A stretch of DNA of 58,359 nt. It comes from Candidatus Baltobacteraceae bacterium. Lineage in GTDB: Bacteria; Vulcanimicrobiota; Vulcanimicrobiia; Vulcanimicrobiales; Vulcanimicrobiaceae. Numbering within the stretch: the stretch's first letter is position 1; each line of letters starts with the position of its first letter. The notes beneath the pieces were generated by a model. It saw only the letters and a list, made by a program, of their open reading frames with translations, did not search any database and was not told the origin of the DNA. This document shows, one piece after another, positions 16,040 through 26,396 of the stretch. The stretch lies in contig DATJTX010000009.1 in NCBI GenBank assembly GCA_035502855.1, positions 1-58,359 of the forward strand, read 5' to 3'. The translations under genes were made by a program, and so were the position numbers.

Positions 16040-17155
16040 ATGAAGTTCACCTGTAACACCAAAGATATCTCGGGCGCGGTCGGGGCCGCCAGCAAAGTGG
16101 TCAACGCGCACACGACCGTACCGATCCTCTCCAACGTGCTCTTGCAGGCCGAGGACGGAAAGATCGCGGTTCGGGCGACGGACCTCGAATTGACCCTCGA
16201 GCACGCCTTCCGAGCCGAAGTCGGAGAGGGCGGATCGGTGACGATCCCGGCCAAGCTCTTCTCTAGCTATCTCGCCAACCTGCCGGCGGGGCTGTTGGAA
16301 CTCACCGGCACGCCGACGCGCGCCTCGGTCAAGTGCGAACGCAGCAACTACGACTTTCACGCGCTCCCGGCCGACGAGTATCCGCCGTTGCCGGCTGCGA
16401 CCAAAGGCTCGCATTTCACGATCGGCTCGAAGCGTTTCCGCGAAGGGATCGAGGCGACGATCTTCGCAGCCTCCAGCGAAGAGGCGCGCGGCGCGGTCTT
16501 GATGGGAACGCTGCTCGAACTCGACGGCAATTCGCTGACGATGGTCGCGACCGACGGCTACCGCCTGGCACGCTACCAAACGACGCTCGACGACGGCATC
16601 ACCGGATCCGAGAAGTACATCGTGCCCTCGCGCGCGCTGGCGGAAGCGGCGCGCAACCTCGGCGGTGCGGATCAGATCGCGGTCAGTGCCCTCGGTGCGC
16701 AAAACAACCAGCTCCAGATGACCGCGGGCGACACCTCGATCACCGTCCGTCTGGTCGACGGACAATATCCGAACTACCAGCAGGTGATTCCGGCCAAGTT
16801 CGATCGCAGCGTGACCGTCAACACACAAGCGCTGATCGGCAGCCTCCGCCGCGCGGAATTGGTCGCCGGCGATCGCGCCAGCATGGTTAAACTCGCGGTC
16901 TCCAATCAGACGCTGATCGTTACCGCCAGCAGCGACGTCTCGGGCAACGCCTACGAAGAGCTGGAAGTCGAGCAGACCGGTGAGGATCTCTCGATCGCTT
17001 TCAACGCGCGCTACTTGGTCGAGATTCTCAACCACGTCAAGAGCGCGCAGACGGTCATCGAATTTCTCGGCCCGCTCTCTCCCGCCGCGATCCGCCCGGT
17101 CGAACCACCGGAAGGCGCCCAGCAATTGTACGTGCTCATGCCGCTACGGCAATAG
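16040..17155 (+). CDS. dnaN: DNA polymerase III beta sliding clamp
   Basis: Protein of 371 aa, the usual clamp length, beginning MKFTCNTKDISGAVGAASKVV and ending LYVLMPLRQ, the typical clamp C-terminus (YVLMP). Three repeated clamp domains can be followed through the sequence (for example VRATDLELTLEH in domain 1 and MVATDGYRLARYQT in domain 2). It encircles DNA and holds the replicative polymerase. The ATG at 16040 is preceded closely by GGTGGAG. A 40-bp palindromic repeat separates it from recF. Confidence 0.97.
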   Translation: MKFTCNTKDISGAVGAASKVVNAHTTVPILSNVLLQAEDGKIAVRATDLELTLEHAFRAEVGEGGSVTIPAKLFSSYLANLPAGLLELTGTPTRASVKCERSNYDFHALPADEYPPLPAATKGSHFTIGSKRFREGIEATIFAASSEEARGAVLMGTLLELDGNSLTMVATDGYRLARYQTTLDDGITGSEKYIVPSRALAEAARNLGGADQIAVSALGAQNNQLQMTAGDTSITVRLVDGQYPNYQQVIPAKFDRSVTVNTQALIGSLRRAELVAGDRASMVKLAVSNQTLIVTASSDVSGNAYEELEVEQTGEDLSIAFNARYLVEILNHVKSAQTVIEFLGPLSPAAIRPVEPPEGAQQLYVLMPLRQ

Positions 17156-17190
17156 GATGCGCGATCGACGCTGCGCGAGCGAAGCCGCGC

Positions 17191-17230
17191 GACTTTAGCG
17201 AGCAAAGCTTCAGCTTTGATCGATAAAGTC
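17191..17230. repeat. Palindromic repeat, family B, copy before recF
   Basis: A 40-bp near-perfect inverted repeat: GACTTTAGCGAGCAAAGCT on the left pairs with AGCTTTGATCGATAAAGTC on the right. A related copy lies at 29522-29562. This copy ends two bases before the recF GTG and so occupies the whole ribosome-binding region of recF. Confidence 0.7.
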
Positions 17231-17232
17231 TG

Positions 17233-18357
17233 GTGATTCTCCAGCGTCTCGCCCTTTCGAATTTTCGGAACTACGCGCAGCTCGATCTCGATCCGGCGCC
17301 GGGATTGAACGTGTTCATCGGCGCGAACGCGCAGGGCAAGAGCAATCTGCTCGAAGCGATCGCGATGCTCGGCACCGGCAAGTCCTTTCGCACCAGTCGC
17401 GACACCGATCTCGTGCGCGACGAGGTCGAGCTGGCGGTCGTCGGCGGCGACGCGAGCGTGCGCGCCGGCATCGTCCACCTCGGCTGCGCGATCGCGAAAA
17501 GCGGCAACCGCACGCGCAAAACCTACACGATCAACGGCCAAGGCGTCCGCTACGCGCGTTTTCTGGGAAGTATCCGAGTCGTGACCTTCGTTCCGGCCGA
17601 TCTGCAGCTCGTCGCCGGTGCGCCGGCGTTACGCCGAGCGTTGATCAACATCGCCCTCGCGCAAGACGATCGCCGCTATTACCACGAGCTCGCCCGCTAC
17701 GGCAAGGCGTTGCAGCAAAAGAACGCGATGCTGCGCGGCACCGTCGTCTTCGACGACGAGCTGCTCGCGGTGTACAACAACACGCTGATCGACGCCGGCA
17801 CCAACCTCATGCTCGCGCGCAACCATTTCGTGCAGGAGCTGGCGCGCGAGGCCGAACGCATCCATGCCGAGTGGACGCACGGCGCGGAGCACCTCCAGGT
17901 GAGTTACGCCCCGAGCATCCGCTTCGAAGCGCCGACCGCCGAGGCGGTCGCGGGCGCGTTCGAAGCCCGGCTGCGGGAGGTGGCCGAGAGCGAGCGCGCG
18001 CGCAAGGCTTCGGTGGCGGGTCCGCATCGCGACGATCTCGCGCTGGTGCTCGACGGCCATCCGCTGGCATCGCACGGCTCCCAGGGTCAGGGCCGGACGG
18101 CGGTGCTCGCCCTGAAGGTCGGCGAATATACCGTCATGCGCGATCGATCCGGCGAAGCGCCGCTGCTCTTGCTCGACGACGTCCTCTCCGAGCTCGATGC
18201 CGAACGTGCGGCCGCGTTTCTCGCCGGCGTCGGCGCCCTTCGACAAGCTCAGGATGACAGGGTGCAAACCTTTGTGACCGCGACGCATCTGCCCGAGGGC
18301 TTGCCGGACGCCGCCCGTACCTATCGCATCGAACGCGCGCAGGTTGCGGCGTGCTGA
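17233..18357 (+). CDS. recF: DNA replication and repair protein RecF
   Basis: Protein of 374 aa. The N-terminus LQRLALSNFRNYAQLDLDP, the Walker A loop GANAQGKSNLLEAI, the ABC-type signature region GSQGQGRTAVLALK and LLLLDDVLSELD (Walker B) identify RecF, which loads RecA at gaps. The GTG at 17233 gives the canonical N-terminus. Residues about 336-345 (ALRQAQDDRV) are encoded by a family-A repeat fragment inserted between Walker B and the final FVTATHLP strand. No Shine-Dalgarno sequence is seen because a palindromic repeat abuts the start. Confidence 0.95.
   Translation: MILQRLALSNFRNYAQLDLDPAPGLNVFIGANAQGKSNLLEAIAMLGTGKSFRTSRDTDLVRDEVELAVVGGDASVRAGIVHLGCAIAKSGNRTRKTYTINGQGVRYARFLGSIRVVTFVPADLQLVAGAPALRRALINIALAQDDRRYYHELARYGKALQQKNAMLRGTVVFDDELLAVYNNTLIDAGTNLMLARNHFVQELAREAERIHAEWTHGAEHLQVSYAPSIRFEAPTAEAVAGAFEARLREVAESERARKASVAGPHRDDLALVLDGHPLASHGSQGQGRTAVLALKVGEYTVMRDRSGEAPLLLLDDVLSELDAERAAAFLAGVGALRQAQDDRVQTFVTATHLPEGLPDAARTYRIERAQVAAC
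18235..18266. repeat. Family-A repeat fragment inside recF
   Basis: CCCTTCGACAAGCTCAGG followed by ATGACAGGGTG is one arm of the repeat family seen at 57035-57061 (CACCCTGAGCCTGTCGAAGG) on the opposite strand. It is read in frame and adds about ten residues to RecF near its C-terminus. Confidence 0.65.
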
Positions 18358-19184
18358 AACTCTCGCAGGCGCTCGGCGCGTGGAGTCCCGGCGACGAGAG
18401 CGGTCCCTCCGATCCGGTCGTATTGCTCGGCGCGGCGTGGAGCGAGATCGTCGGCGTAGAGAACGCGCGCAATTCGCATCCGGCGCAACTCGCCGGCGAC
18501 ACGCTCACGATCGTTACCGCCTCGAGCGTGTGGAGTGCGCAGCTCAGCTACCTCTCGGAGCAGATCGTCACCGCGCTGCGCGCGCGCTTGCCGAGCGCCG
18601 CGATCGAAAAAGTGCGTTTTCGCGTCGGAAAGCTGCCCGCGGCCGGCAGCCATTCACGCCGCGCGCGGGTTATACATCAGGGAGGGTCGCAGCCCGCACA
18701 ACGCGAGCCCGCGGCCGACGCGGCCGAAGCGCTCGCGCGTTTTCGCGGCAGCGTCACCGCGGCCGAGCGGGCGAAACGCGCTCGCGCGTGGAAAGAATGT
18801 AGCGGTTGCACTGCCTTGATCGCGCCCGGTTCCGGGCCGCTCTGCACCTCGTGCGGGATCGCCCGCGAGGCCGAGCGGGAGCGCCACATCTCGCGGCTAC
18901 TCTTTGAAGCGCCGTGGCTGGGGTTCGCCGGAACGGCAAAGCTGATCGAGGACCTGCGTCAGGACGAATACGAGTCGATCCGCCGCCGCCTGCTCTCTCG
19001 CTGGTGGGACCGGCTCTGCCGTGTTCGTCGAAGCGGAACGCTCTCGCGCGACGGCGCCGAGCGGCTGGTTGCGAGTTCGTACGTCTTGCTCAAGACCGAA
19101 CTCGCACCGGAGCGACTCACCCCGGCTATTGTGCGCAACACGCTCGGCGACGAGCTTCACGACCTGATCTATGAAACGAATTAA
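18351..19184 (+). CDS. dciA: DciA (DUF721) family protein with zinc-ribbon extension
   Basis: Protein of 277 aa. Residues 1-95 match the DciA/DUF721 fold (WSEIVGVENARNSHPAQLAGDTLTI, then WSAQLSYLSEQIVTALRARL), the loader of the DnaB helicase in most bacteria. The gene position between recF and gyrB is typical. Unlike the usual 100-190 aa protein it continues with an Ala/Arg linker, a CSGC-x(14)-CTSC zinc-binding module (about 150-172) and a helical C-terminal region to 277. GTG 18351 overlaps the recF stop. The extension is unusual. Confidence 0.8.
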   Translation: MLKLSQALGAWSPGDESGPSDPVVLLGAAWSEIVGVENARNSHPAQLAGDTLTIVTASSVWSAQLSYLSEQIVTALRARLPSAAIEKVRFRVGKLPAAGSHSRRARVIHQGGSQPAQREPAADAAEALARFRGSVTAAERAKRARAWKECSGCTALIAPGSGPLCTSCGIAREAERERHISRLLFEAPWLGFAGTAKLIEDLRQDEYESIRRRLLSRWWDRLCRVRRSGTLSRDGAERLVASSYVLLKTELAPERLTPAIVRNTLGDELHDLIYETN

Positions 19185-21092
<1,908 letters not shown>

Positions 21093-21108
21093 GCTTCCCT
21101 AAGCCCGG

Positions 21109-24100
21109 ATGGGTATGTACGTTCGCATGCGCAGGCGAGCAGCTCTGGCGGTGTTGGCGATCGTGCTTATCGCTATCGGCGTGCTCGCCGCCGATCGCGG
21201 TCCCGTGCTCGCTTGGGCGCTGCCGCGGGCGCTCTCGCTTGCCACCGGAGCGCAGGTCACGATCGGCCGTATCGCCATCGGCAGCGATCGCGCGATTCTG
21301 CAGGACGTCGACGCGCGCAAGAACGGGGCGTCACTCGCGCATGTCGCACGCGTTCAGATCGACTACAGCCTGCGCGATCTCTTGCCCGGCAGCCGTCACC
21401 GTTACGGACTGCACGCGATCGAACTCGACCGGCCGGTGTTCACGCTGATCCGCACCAACGGCGCATACAACCTCCCGCTCCCTTCCTCCACGGCGCCGCA
21501 CGCGCCGGCCGCGCCGCACTGGCCCAACCGCGTCCCCATCGCCTTCACCGTGCGCGTGCGCGACGGCGCGATCGCGCTGCGCGAGCCGCGCGCGCTGGAT
21601 CCGCAAGCGCGTGCGATCGACGTGCGCGATCTCAACCTCGACGCGACGATCGACGGCGCGGCGCGCACGCACTACCGCCTCACCGGCGCGTTCGCCGGTG
21701 CCGTGCGCCAACCGTTCACGCTCGCCGGCACGATCGACGAGACGCGCGGCTACGCGATGCACCACGTCACCGCCGCCGCAATCCCGCTGCGCGCGCTCAC
21801 CGACTTTTTCGTCAATACGCCGGCCGCGCAGGTGCTCGCGGGTACCGCGACCGGCATCGACGCGCGGCTCTATGCGCTCGACGTCCAGCCGCACGAACCG
21901 ATCGACTACCATGTGAGCGGGCGCGTCGCGATCGACGGCTTGAACATGCGTCTCGTCGGTCTGGCTCAACCGGTTACCGGATTGCACGGTGAAGTGCAGA
22001 TGGTCGACGATCAAATCTTCTGGAACCGCATCGACGGCGAGGCGGCTGGGATTCCGCTGCGCATCACCGGCGGGGTCTTCGACTTTGCCCAGCCGCAGTT
22101 TCATATCGCGGTCGCGGCGCACGCGCAGCTCGCGAATCTGCGCAAGCTCTTCGCGTTCGCCGCGAACCAACCGCTCGCGGGTGACGCGCGCATCGCGGTG
22201 CGCGTCGAAGGCAGCGTCGACGCGCCTGCCATACTCGCGAGCGTCGATGTGCGCAACGCATCCTACCGCGGCATCCCCTTCGATCGGGTACGCGCCGACG
22301 TGGCCTATCGCAATTCGACGGTGCTCTTCATGCCGCTCGAAGCGCAAGCGCACGGCGCCGATCTGCGCGTCCGCGGTGCGTTGGAACTCGGACAACAACT
22401 CCATTCGCGGCTTGCGCTACGCGTCGATGCGCCGGCCGATGCACTGCCCTACGCGGGCGAACTGCTCGGGGCGGAACCGCTGGCCGCGGACTTCACGCTC
22501 GACGGTCTCGACACGAATTTCGCCGGCTACGGCGCGTTGCAATCGACGCGCGGCATCGCGCGTACCGCGGCGGTCGTTGAACTCGGCCGCGGGGGCCTGC
22601 TCGCGATCGCACCGTTGTGGGTCGATACCGAGCGCGGCAGTGCGGCCGGCGCGTATTATTTGAACCGCGCCGACGATACGAGCGCGTTTTGGGTGCATGC
22701 GCATGACTTCACGATGCGTCCGCCGCAGCGAAGCTCGTCGCTCGCGGCGAGTCTGCCCAAGATGCCGCCGATCCACGGAACGATCGACGACGTGGACGTC
22801 GAAGGCGGCGGCCCGAGCGGTTATCACGCGCTGATGGCCGGCGTCTTTCACGCCGCCGGGCTGACGATCGGCGGCGTCGGCATCGATGCGCTCGATGCGC
22901 GGTTCGCCGGTTTGCTGGCCGACGCCGCGATCGATCCGCTGCACGCGCGCGGGCCGTGGGGCTCGATGGACGGCAGCGGCGCGCTCTCGCTCGATTCGTT
23001 CGCCGTGCGCGGAATCTATCACGGCACGCTGGAAGGCTTGCGCGCGTTCCTTTCCGGAACGCCGGCGAGCGGCCGCATCGACGGAACCGCGGCGGTCGCG
23101 CTCAGCCCGCGCGGTATCGTCGTGCAAGCCGACGATCTCGTGTTGCGGGACGCGAGCGTGCGCGGAATTCCGATCTCACACGCGCGCGGCACGCTCACGA
23201 TCGCGGGCAATGCGCTCGATATCGCGAGCGCGCGCGCACAGGTCGCCGGCGGAACGATCGTCGCCGCCGGCAATTACGATCGCGGCATCTCGCTGGTCGC
23301 TACGAATCTGAACGGCGCGCGCTTGCGCGCGCTCGGACTGCCGCTGGCACGCGGCAGCATCGACGCCGACGGCACCGTGCGCAGCGGCGCGCCGCTGCCG
23401 GCGTTCAGCGGCGGCGTCGCGCTCGCGAACGGCGCGGTGCAGAACTTCTCGGTCGCGGGCAGCGCGCTGCTCGCGCTGCATGCAAACGGCGCCCGGCTCG
23501 AGCACGTCGTCGGCGGCATCGACGGCATCTACGCAATGGCGAACGGCGATCTCGGGGCGCTTACCTCGGGTGCACCGCAATACGCCGTGACTGCGCACGT
23601 TCCGGCCGGGAGTTTGGGGCGCGCTATCGGGGCGATCGGAATCGGCGGCCCGCCCGCGGAAGGCACGTTCGATACCACGCTCGCCGTCAGCGGCGCCGGG
23701 TTGAATCCGCACGTGCGCGGGCCGATCGGCGTTCCGTCCGGCTCGATCAACGGATTGTATTTCACCGGCGCGGCCGGCTTGCTCGGCGCCGATCGCGGCG
23801 GCGTGATCCTCAATCACGGCGCGGTCGACGTTCACGGCACGCACCTACTCTTCGCCGCCGCCGAGAATCCGCACGTCAGCGGGCTGCGCGTGCGCGCCGC
23901 GCACACCAACCTCGCCGATTTCGACGACTTCTTCGATATGGGCGACGCGCTGCAGGGGACGGGCAGCATGCGCTTCGACGTGATCTCGCAAGGACACCGG
24001 CTCTCCAGCAACGGTGCGATCGCGATCGAGGGCTTCGGCTACCGGAACCTGCCGATCGGAAATACCAGCGCGGTCTGGTCGAGCCAGCACAATCTCGTGC

Positions 24101-26307
24101 GCGGCTCGCTCGATATCGGCGGCGCCGGAGGCTCGCTTTATTCGCACGGGAGCATCGCGGTCGTTCCGCACGCCGCGCTTCTGGACACGCTGCGCGATTC
24201 GAGCTACGCGCTCACCGCGCGGGTGAAAAGCGTCGACCTCTCCACCTGGATCGCAGCATCCGGCTATCCGCAGGTTCCGGTGACCGGGCGCTTCGACGCC
24301 AACGTCAACGTCAACGGGCGCTTCCCGCACTTGACGATGAACGGCAGCGCTGATCTGCAGCCCGGCGGAACGATTTGGCGATTGCCGATCGATCGCGCCG
24401 CGATCGCCTTCTCTTCGAAGGGCGAGCGCTTGCAGCTGGACTCCGCGACGCTTTTGGCACCGGGATTGACGGTTAGCGCGAGCGGCAACTTCGGTGTCGG
24501 GCTTACCTCGCCGGTCGCGATGACGCTTCGCGCGAGTTCGAACGACGTGCCGCAACTGGTTGCGACGCTGTGGCACAAACAGGTGCCGGTGAGCGGAGCG
24601 TACGAGACGACGGTGACGCTGGGCGGCACGTTTTTCCGTCCCTCGCTGCAGGCCGCGTTCCTGGCGCAGAACGCCGTGCTCTACGGGCTGAACGTTCCCT
24701 CGCTCTTCGGTTCGTTCGAACTGCACGGACGCAACGTCGTGCTGCGCGACGCCGGCGCGAAATTGCTCAAGGGTTCGGTTGCGATCGCGGGCACCGTTCC
24801 GCTGCAGCTCGTTCCGTTCGGAATCGCCCGCAACGCTCCGGTCAGTTTCAGTTTCACCGCGAGCGGCGTCGACCCGAGCGATTTCGACACGATCATCGGC
24901 AACGACACGAAACTCGGCGGAACGATCGACGGCGATCTCGGCGTGAGCGGAACGCTGGCGAAGCCGCACGTCTCCGGACGCTTCAGCGTCAAGAATGGTA
25001 GCTACGCGAGCAACTTCGAGCTCACCCCGATCACCGCGATCGACGCCGACCTCAACTTCACCCAGACCGCCGCGAGCCTGGAACAATTCAAGGCGCGCTT
25101 CGGCAGCGGTACGGTGAGCGGGACGGGACGGGTCGCGATCGATAAGGGCACGACGTTCGCAGCGCACGTGACCGCGCGCGGCGCGCAGCTCAATCTTCCC
25201 ACCTACGGAAGCGGCACGTTCGACGCGGACCTGGTCCTCGAGCGCACGATCGCCCAGAAGACGCCCGATCTGCGCGGCACGGTCACGCTCCAGAGTGCCA
25301 CGATTCCGTTCGCGGCCTTCCTGGCGGCGACGGCCAAGAGCGCGGGAAACGGCGCTGCGCCCCTGCCGCTCGACCTCGACATGCAGCTCAACGCCGGAAA
25401 GAACGTTCGCGTTCGCGGCTCCGGCTACGGCGCGGGGCTGGACCTGGGTGCCACCGGCGGCGTTCACCTGGCCGGCAGCTTGGCGAATCCGACCCTCGAG
25501 GGCAGCTTCACCGCCAAGAATGGCACGCTGACCTACTACGACCGCGCCTTTCGCGTCCAGGAGGCCAAGGTGGTCTTTCACGCCGCCGACGGGCTGATCC
25601 CGACCATCCACGCGACCGCCAGCACCCACGTGACCAACCCCGACCCCAACAGCCCCTTCAGCACCGTCGACGTCACCGCGACCGTCACCGGGCCGGTCAC
25701 CAACCCGAAGATCGCCTTTACCTCGAATCCGCCGGGCTATACGAATGACCAAATTCTGGCACTGATCGCACCGTTCGGCGGCGTGATTCTGACCGGAGTC
25801 TCCTACGCGCCGAATCAGCCGGGGCGCGCCGGCGTGCCGAACAACGCCCTCTCGCCCGTTCCGGGCGCGCAGCCCATCGGCGGGACAAGCAACTCGATCA
25901 CGGCCGGTCAGGAGGCATTCAACATCGTCAATGCGCAGTTTGCTGCGGGGCTGCTCTCGCCGGTCGAGGGAGCGCTCTCCCAGGGCCTCGGGCTGCAAAA
26001 TGTCAACTTGACGCTCAACTACTATGGGAACGTCGGGTTCTCGGCGTCACGTTTCTTGGGCAAGACCGTGAACTTCTTATATGCGACGACCTTTGGGTTA
26101 CCGACCACGACCTCATTCGGGCTGCAGCTCATCGGCGAGCGCACCTCGACCAGCGCCCAGCTTTCGTTTTACTTTACCAACGGTGCGCAGCGGCTGTTCG
26201 AGACGCCGGTGGCCAATGCGTCGCTCAGCGATTCGCGTCTCTCGGTCGGCGAGCCGCTGCAAGGCCAAAGCGGCTTCGCGTTCACGTTGCAGCGACTTTT
26301 TTGGTAG
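21109..26307 (+). CDS. tamB: TamB-like translocation and assembly module protein
   Basis: A very long protein of 1732 aa with one N-terminal membrane anchor (RAALAVLAIVLIAIGVLAA) and then a long run of AsmA/TamB-type beta repeats, ending in the DUF490/TamB C-terminal domain (about 1390-1732). Near the end is a stretch YTNDQILALIAPFGGV, typical of the conserved TamB tail. Family members bridge the periplasm, helping outer-membrane protein assembly and phospholipid transport. It overlaps the open frame of bamA directly downstream, giving a tamB-bamA pair. It is longer than the E. coli protein (about 1260 aa). Confidence 0.88.
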   Translation: MGMYVRMRRRAALAVLAIVLIAIGVLAADRGPVLAWALPRALSLATGAQVTIGRIAIGSDRAILQDVDARKNGASLAHVARVQIDYSLRDLLPGSRHRYGLHAIELDRPVFTLIRTNGAYNLPLPSSTAPHAPAAPHWPNRVPIAFTVRVRDGAIALREPRALDPQARAIDVRDLNLDATIDGAARTHYRLTGAFAGAVRQPFTLAGTIDETRGYAMHHVTAAAIPLRALTDFFVNTPAAQVLAGTATGIDARLYALDVQPHEPIDYHVSGRVAIDGLNMRLVGLAQPVTGLHGEVQMVDDQIFWNRIDGEAAGIPLRITGGVFDFAQPQFHIAVAAHAQLANLRKLFAFAANQPLAGDARIAVRVEGSVDAPAILASVDVRNASYRGIPFDRVRADVAYRNSTVLFMPLEAQAHGADLRVRGALELGQQLHSRLALRVDAPADALPYAGELLGAEPLAADFTLDGLDTNFAGYGALQSTRGIARTAAVVELGRGGLLAIAPLWVDTERGSAAGAYYLNRADDTSAFWVHAHDFTMRPPQRSSSLAASLPKMPPIHGTIDDVDVEGGGPSGYHALMAGVFHAAGLTIGGVGIDALDARFAGLLADAAIDPLHARGPWGSMDGSGALSLDSFAVRGIYHGTLEGLRAFLSGTPASGRIDGTAAVALSPRGIVVQADDLVLRDASVRGIPISHARGTLTIAGNALDIASARAQVAGGTIVAAGNYDRGISLVATNLNGARLRALGLPLARGSIDADGTVRSGAPLPAFSGGVALANGAVQNFSVAGSALLALHANGARLEHVVGGIDGIYAMANGDLGALTSGAPQYAVTAHVPAGSLGRAIGAIGIGGPPAEGTFDTTLAVSGAGLNPHVRGPIGVPSGSINGLYFTGAAGLLGADRGGVILNHGAVDVHGTHLLFAAAENPHVSGLRVRAAHTNLADFDDFFDMGDALQGTGSMRFDVISQGHRLSSNGAIAIEGFGYRNLPIGNTSAVWSSQHNLVRGSLDIGGAGGSLYSHGSIAVVPHAALLDTLRDSSYALTARVKSVDLSTWIAASGYPQVPVTGRFDANVNVNGRFPHLTMNGSADLQPGGTIWRLPIDRAAIAFSSKGERLQLDSATLLAPGLTVSASGNFGVGLTSPVAMTLRASSNDVPQLVATLWHKQVPVSGAYETTVTLGGTFFRPSLQAAFLAQNAVLYGLNVPSLFGSFELHGRNVVLRDAGAKLLKGSVAIAGTVPLQLVPFGIARNAPVSFSFTASGVDPSDFDTIIGNDTKLGGTIDGDLGVSGTLAKPHVSGRFSVKNGSYASNFELTPITAIDADLNFTQTAASLEQFKARFGSGTVSGTGRVAIDKGTTFAAHVTARGAQLNLPTYGSGTFDADLVLERTIAQKTPDLRGTVTLQSATIPFAAFLAATAKSAGNGAAPLPLDLDMQLNAGKNVRVRGSGYGAGLDLGATGGVHLAGSLANPTLEGSFTAKNGTLTYYDRAFRVQEAKVVFHAADGLIPTIHATASTHVTNPDPNSPFSTVDVTATVTGPVTNPKIAFTSNPPGYTNDQILALIAPFGGVILTGVSYAPNQPGRAGVPNNALSPVPGAQPIGGTSNSITAGQEAFNIVNAQFAAGLLSPVEGALSQGLGLQNVNLTLNYYGNVGFSASRFLGKTVNFLYATTFGLPTTTSFGLQLIGERTSTSAQLSFYFTNGAQRLFETPVANASLSDSRLSVGEPLQGQSGFAFTLQRLFW

Positions 26308-26396
26308 AAAGCCCAGCATTTATGGGGTGGCAAGGACCGCTCGGCACTAGCGCGAACCAGGGGCCGGAACTCCGAAACTCCTCGCGCTCTGCCGCG

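Noticed and set aside
23845-25998. A 717-aa minus-strand frame opposite the tamB-like gene
   Set aside because: Arg/Ala/Val-rich translation without domains, produced by the high GC content opposite a real gene with clear features.
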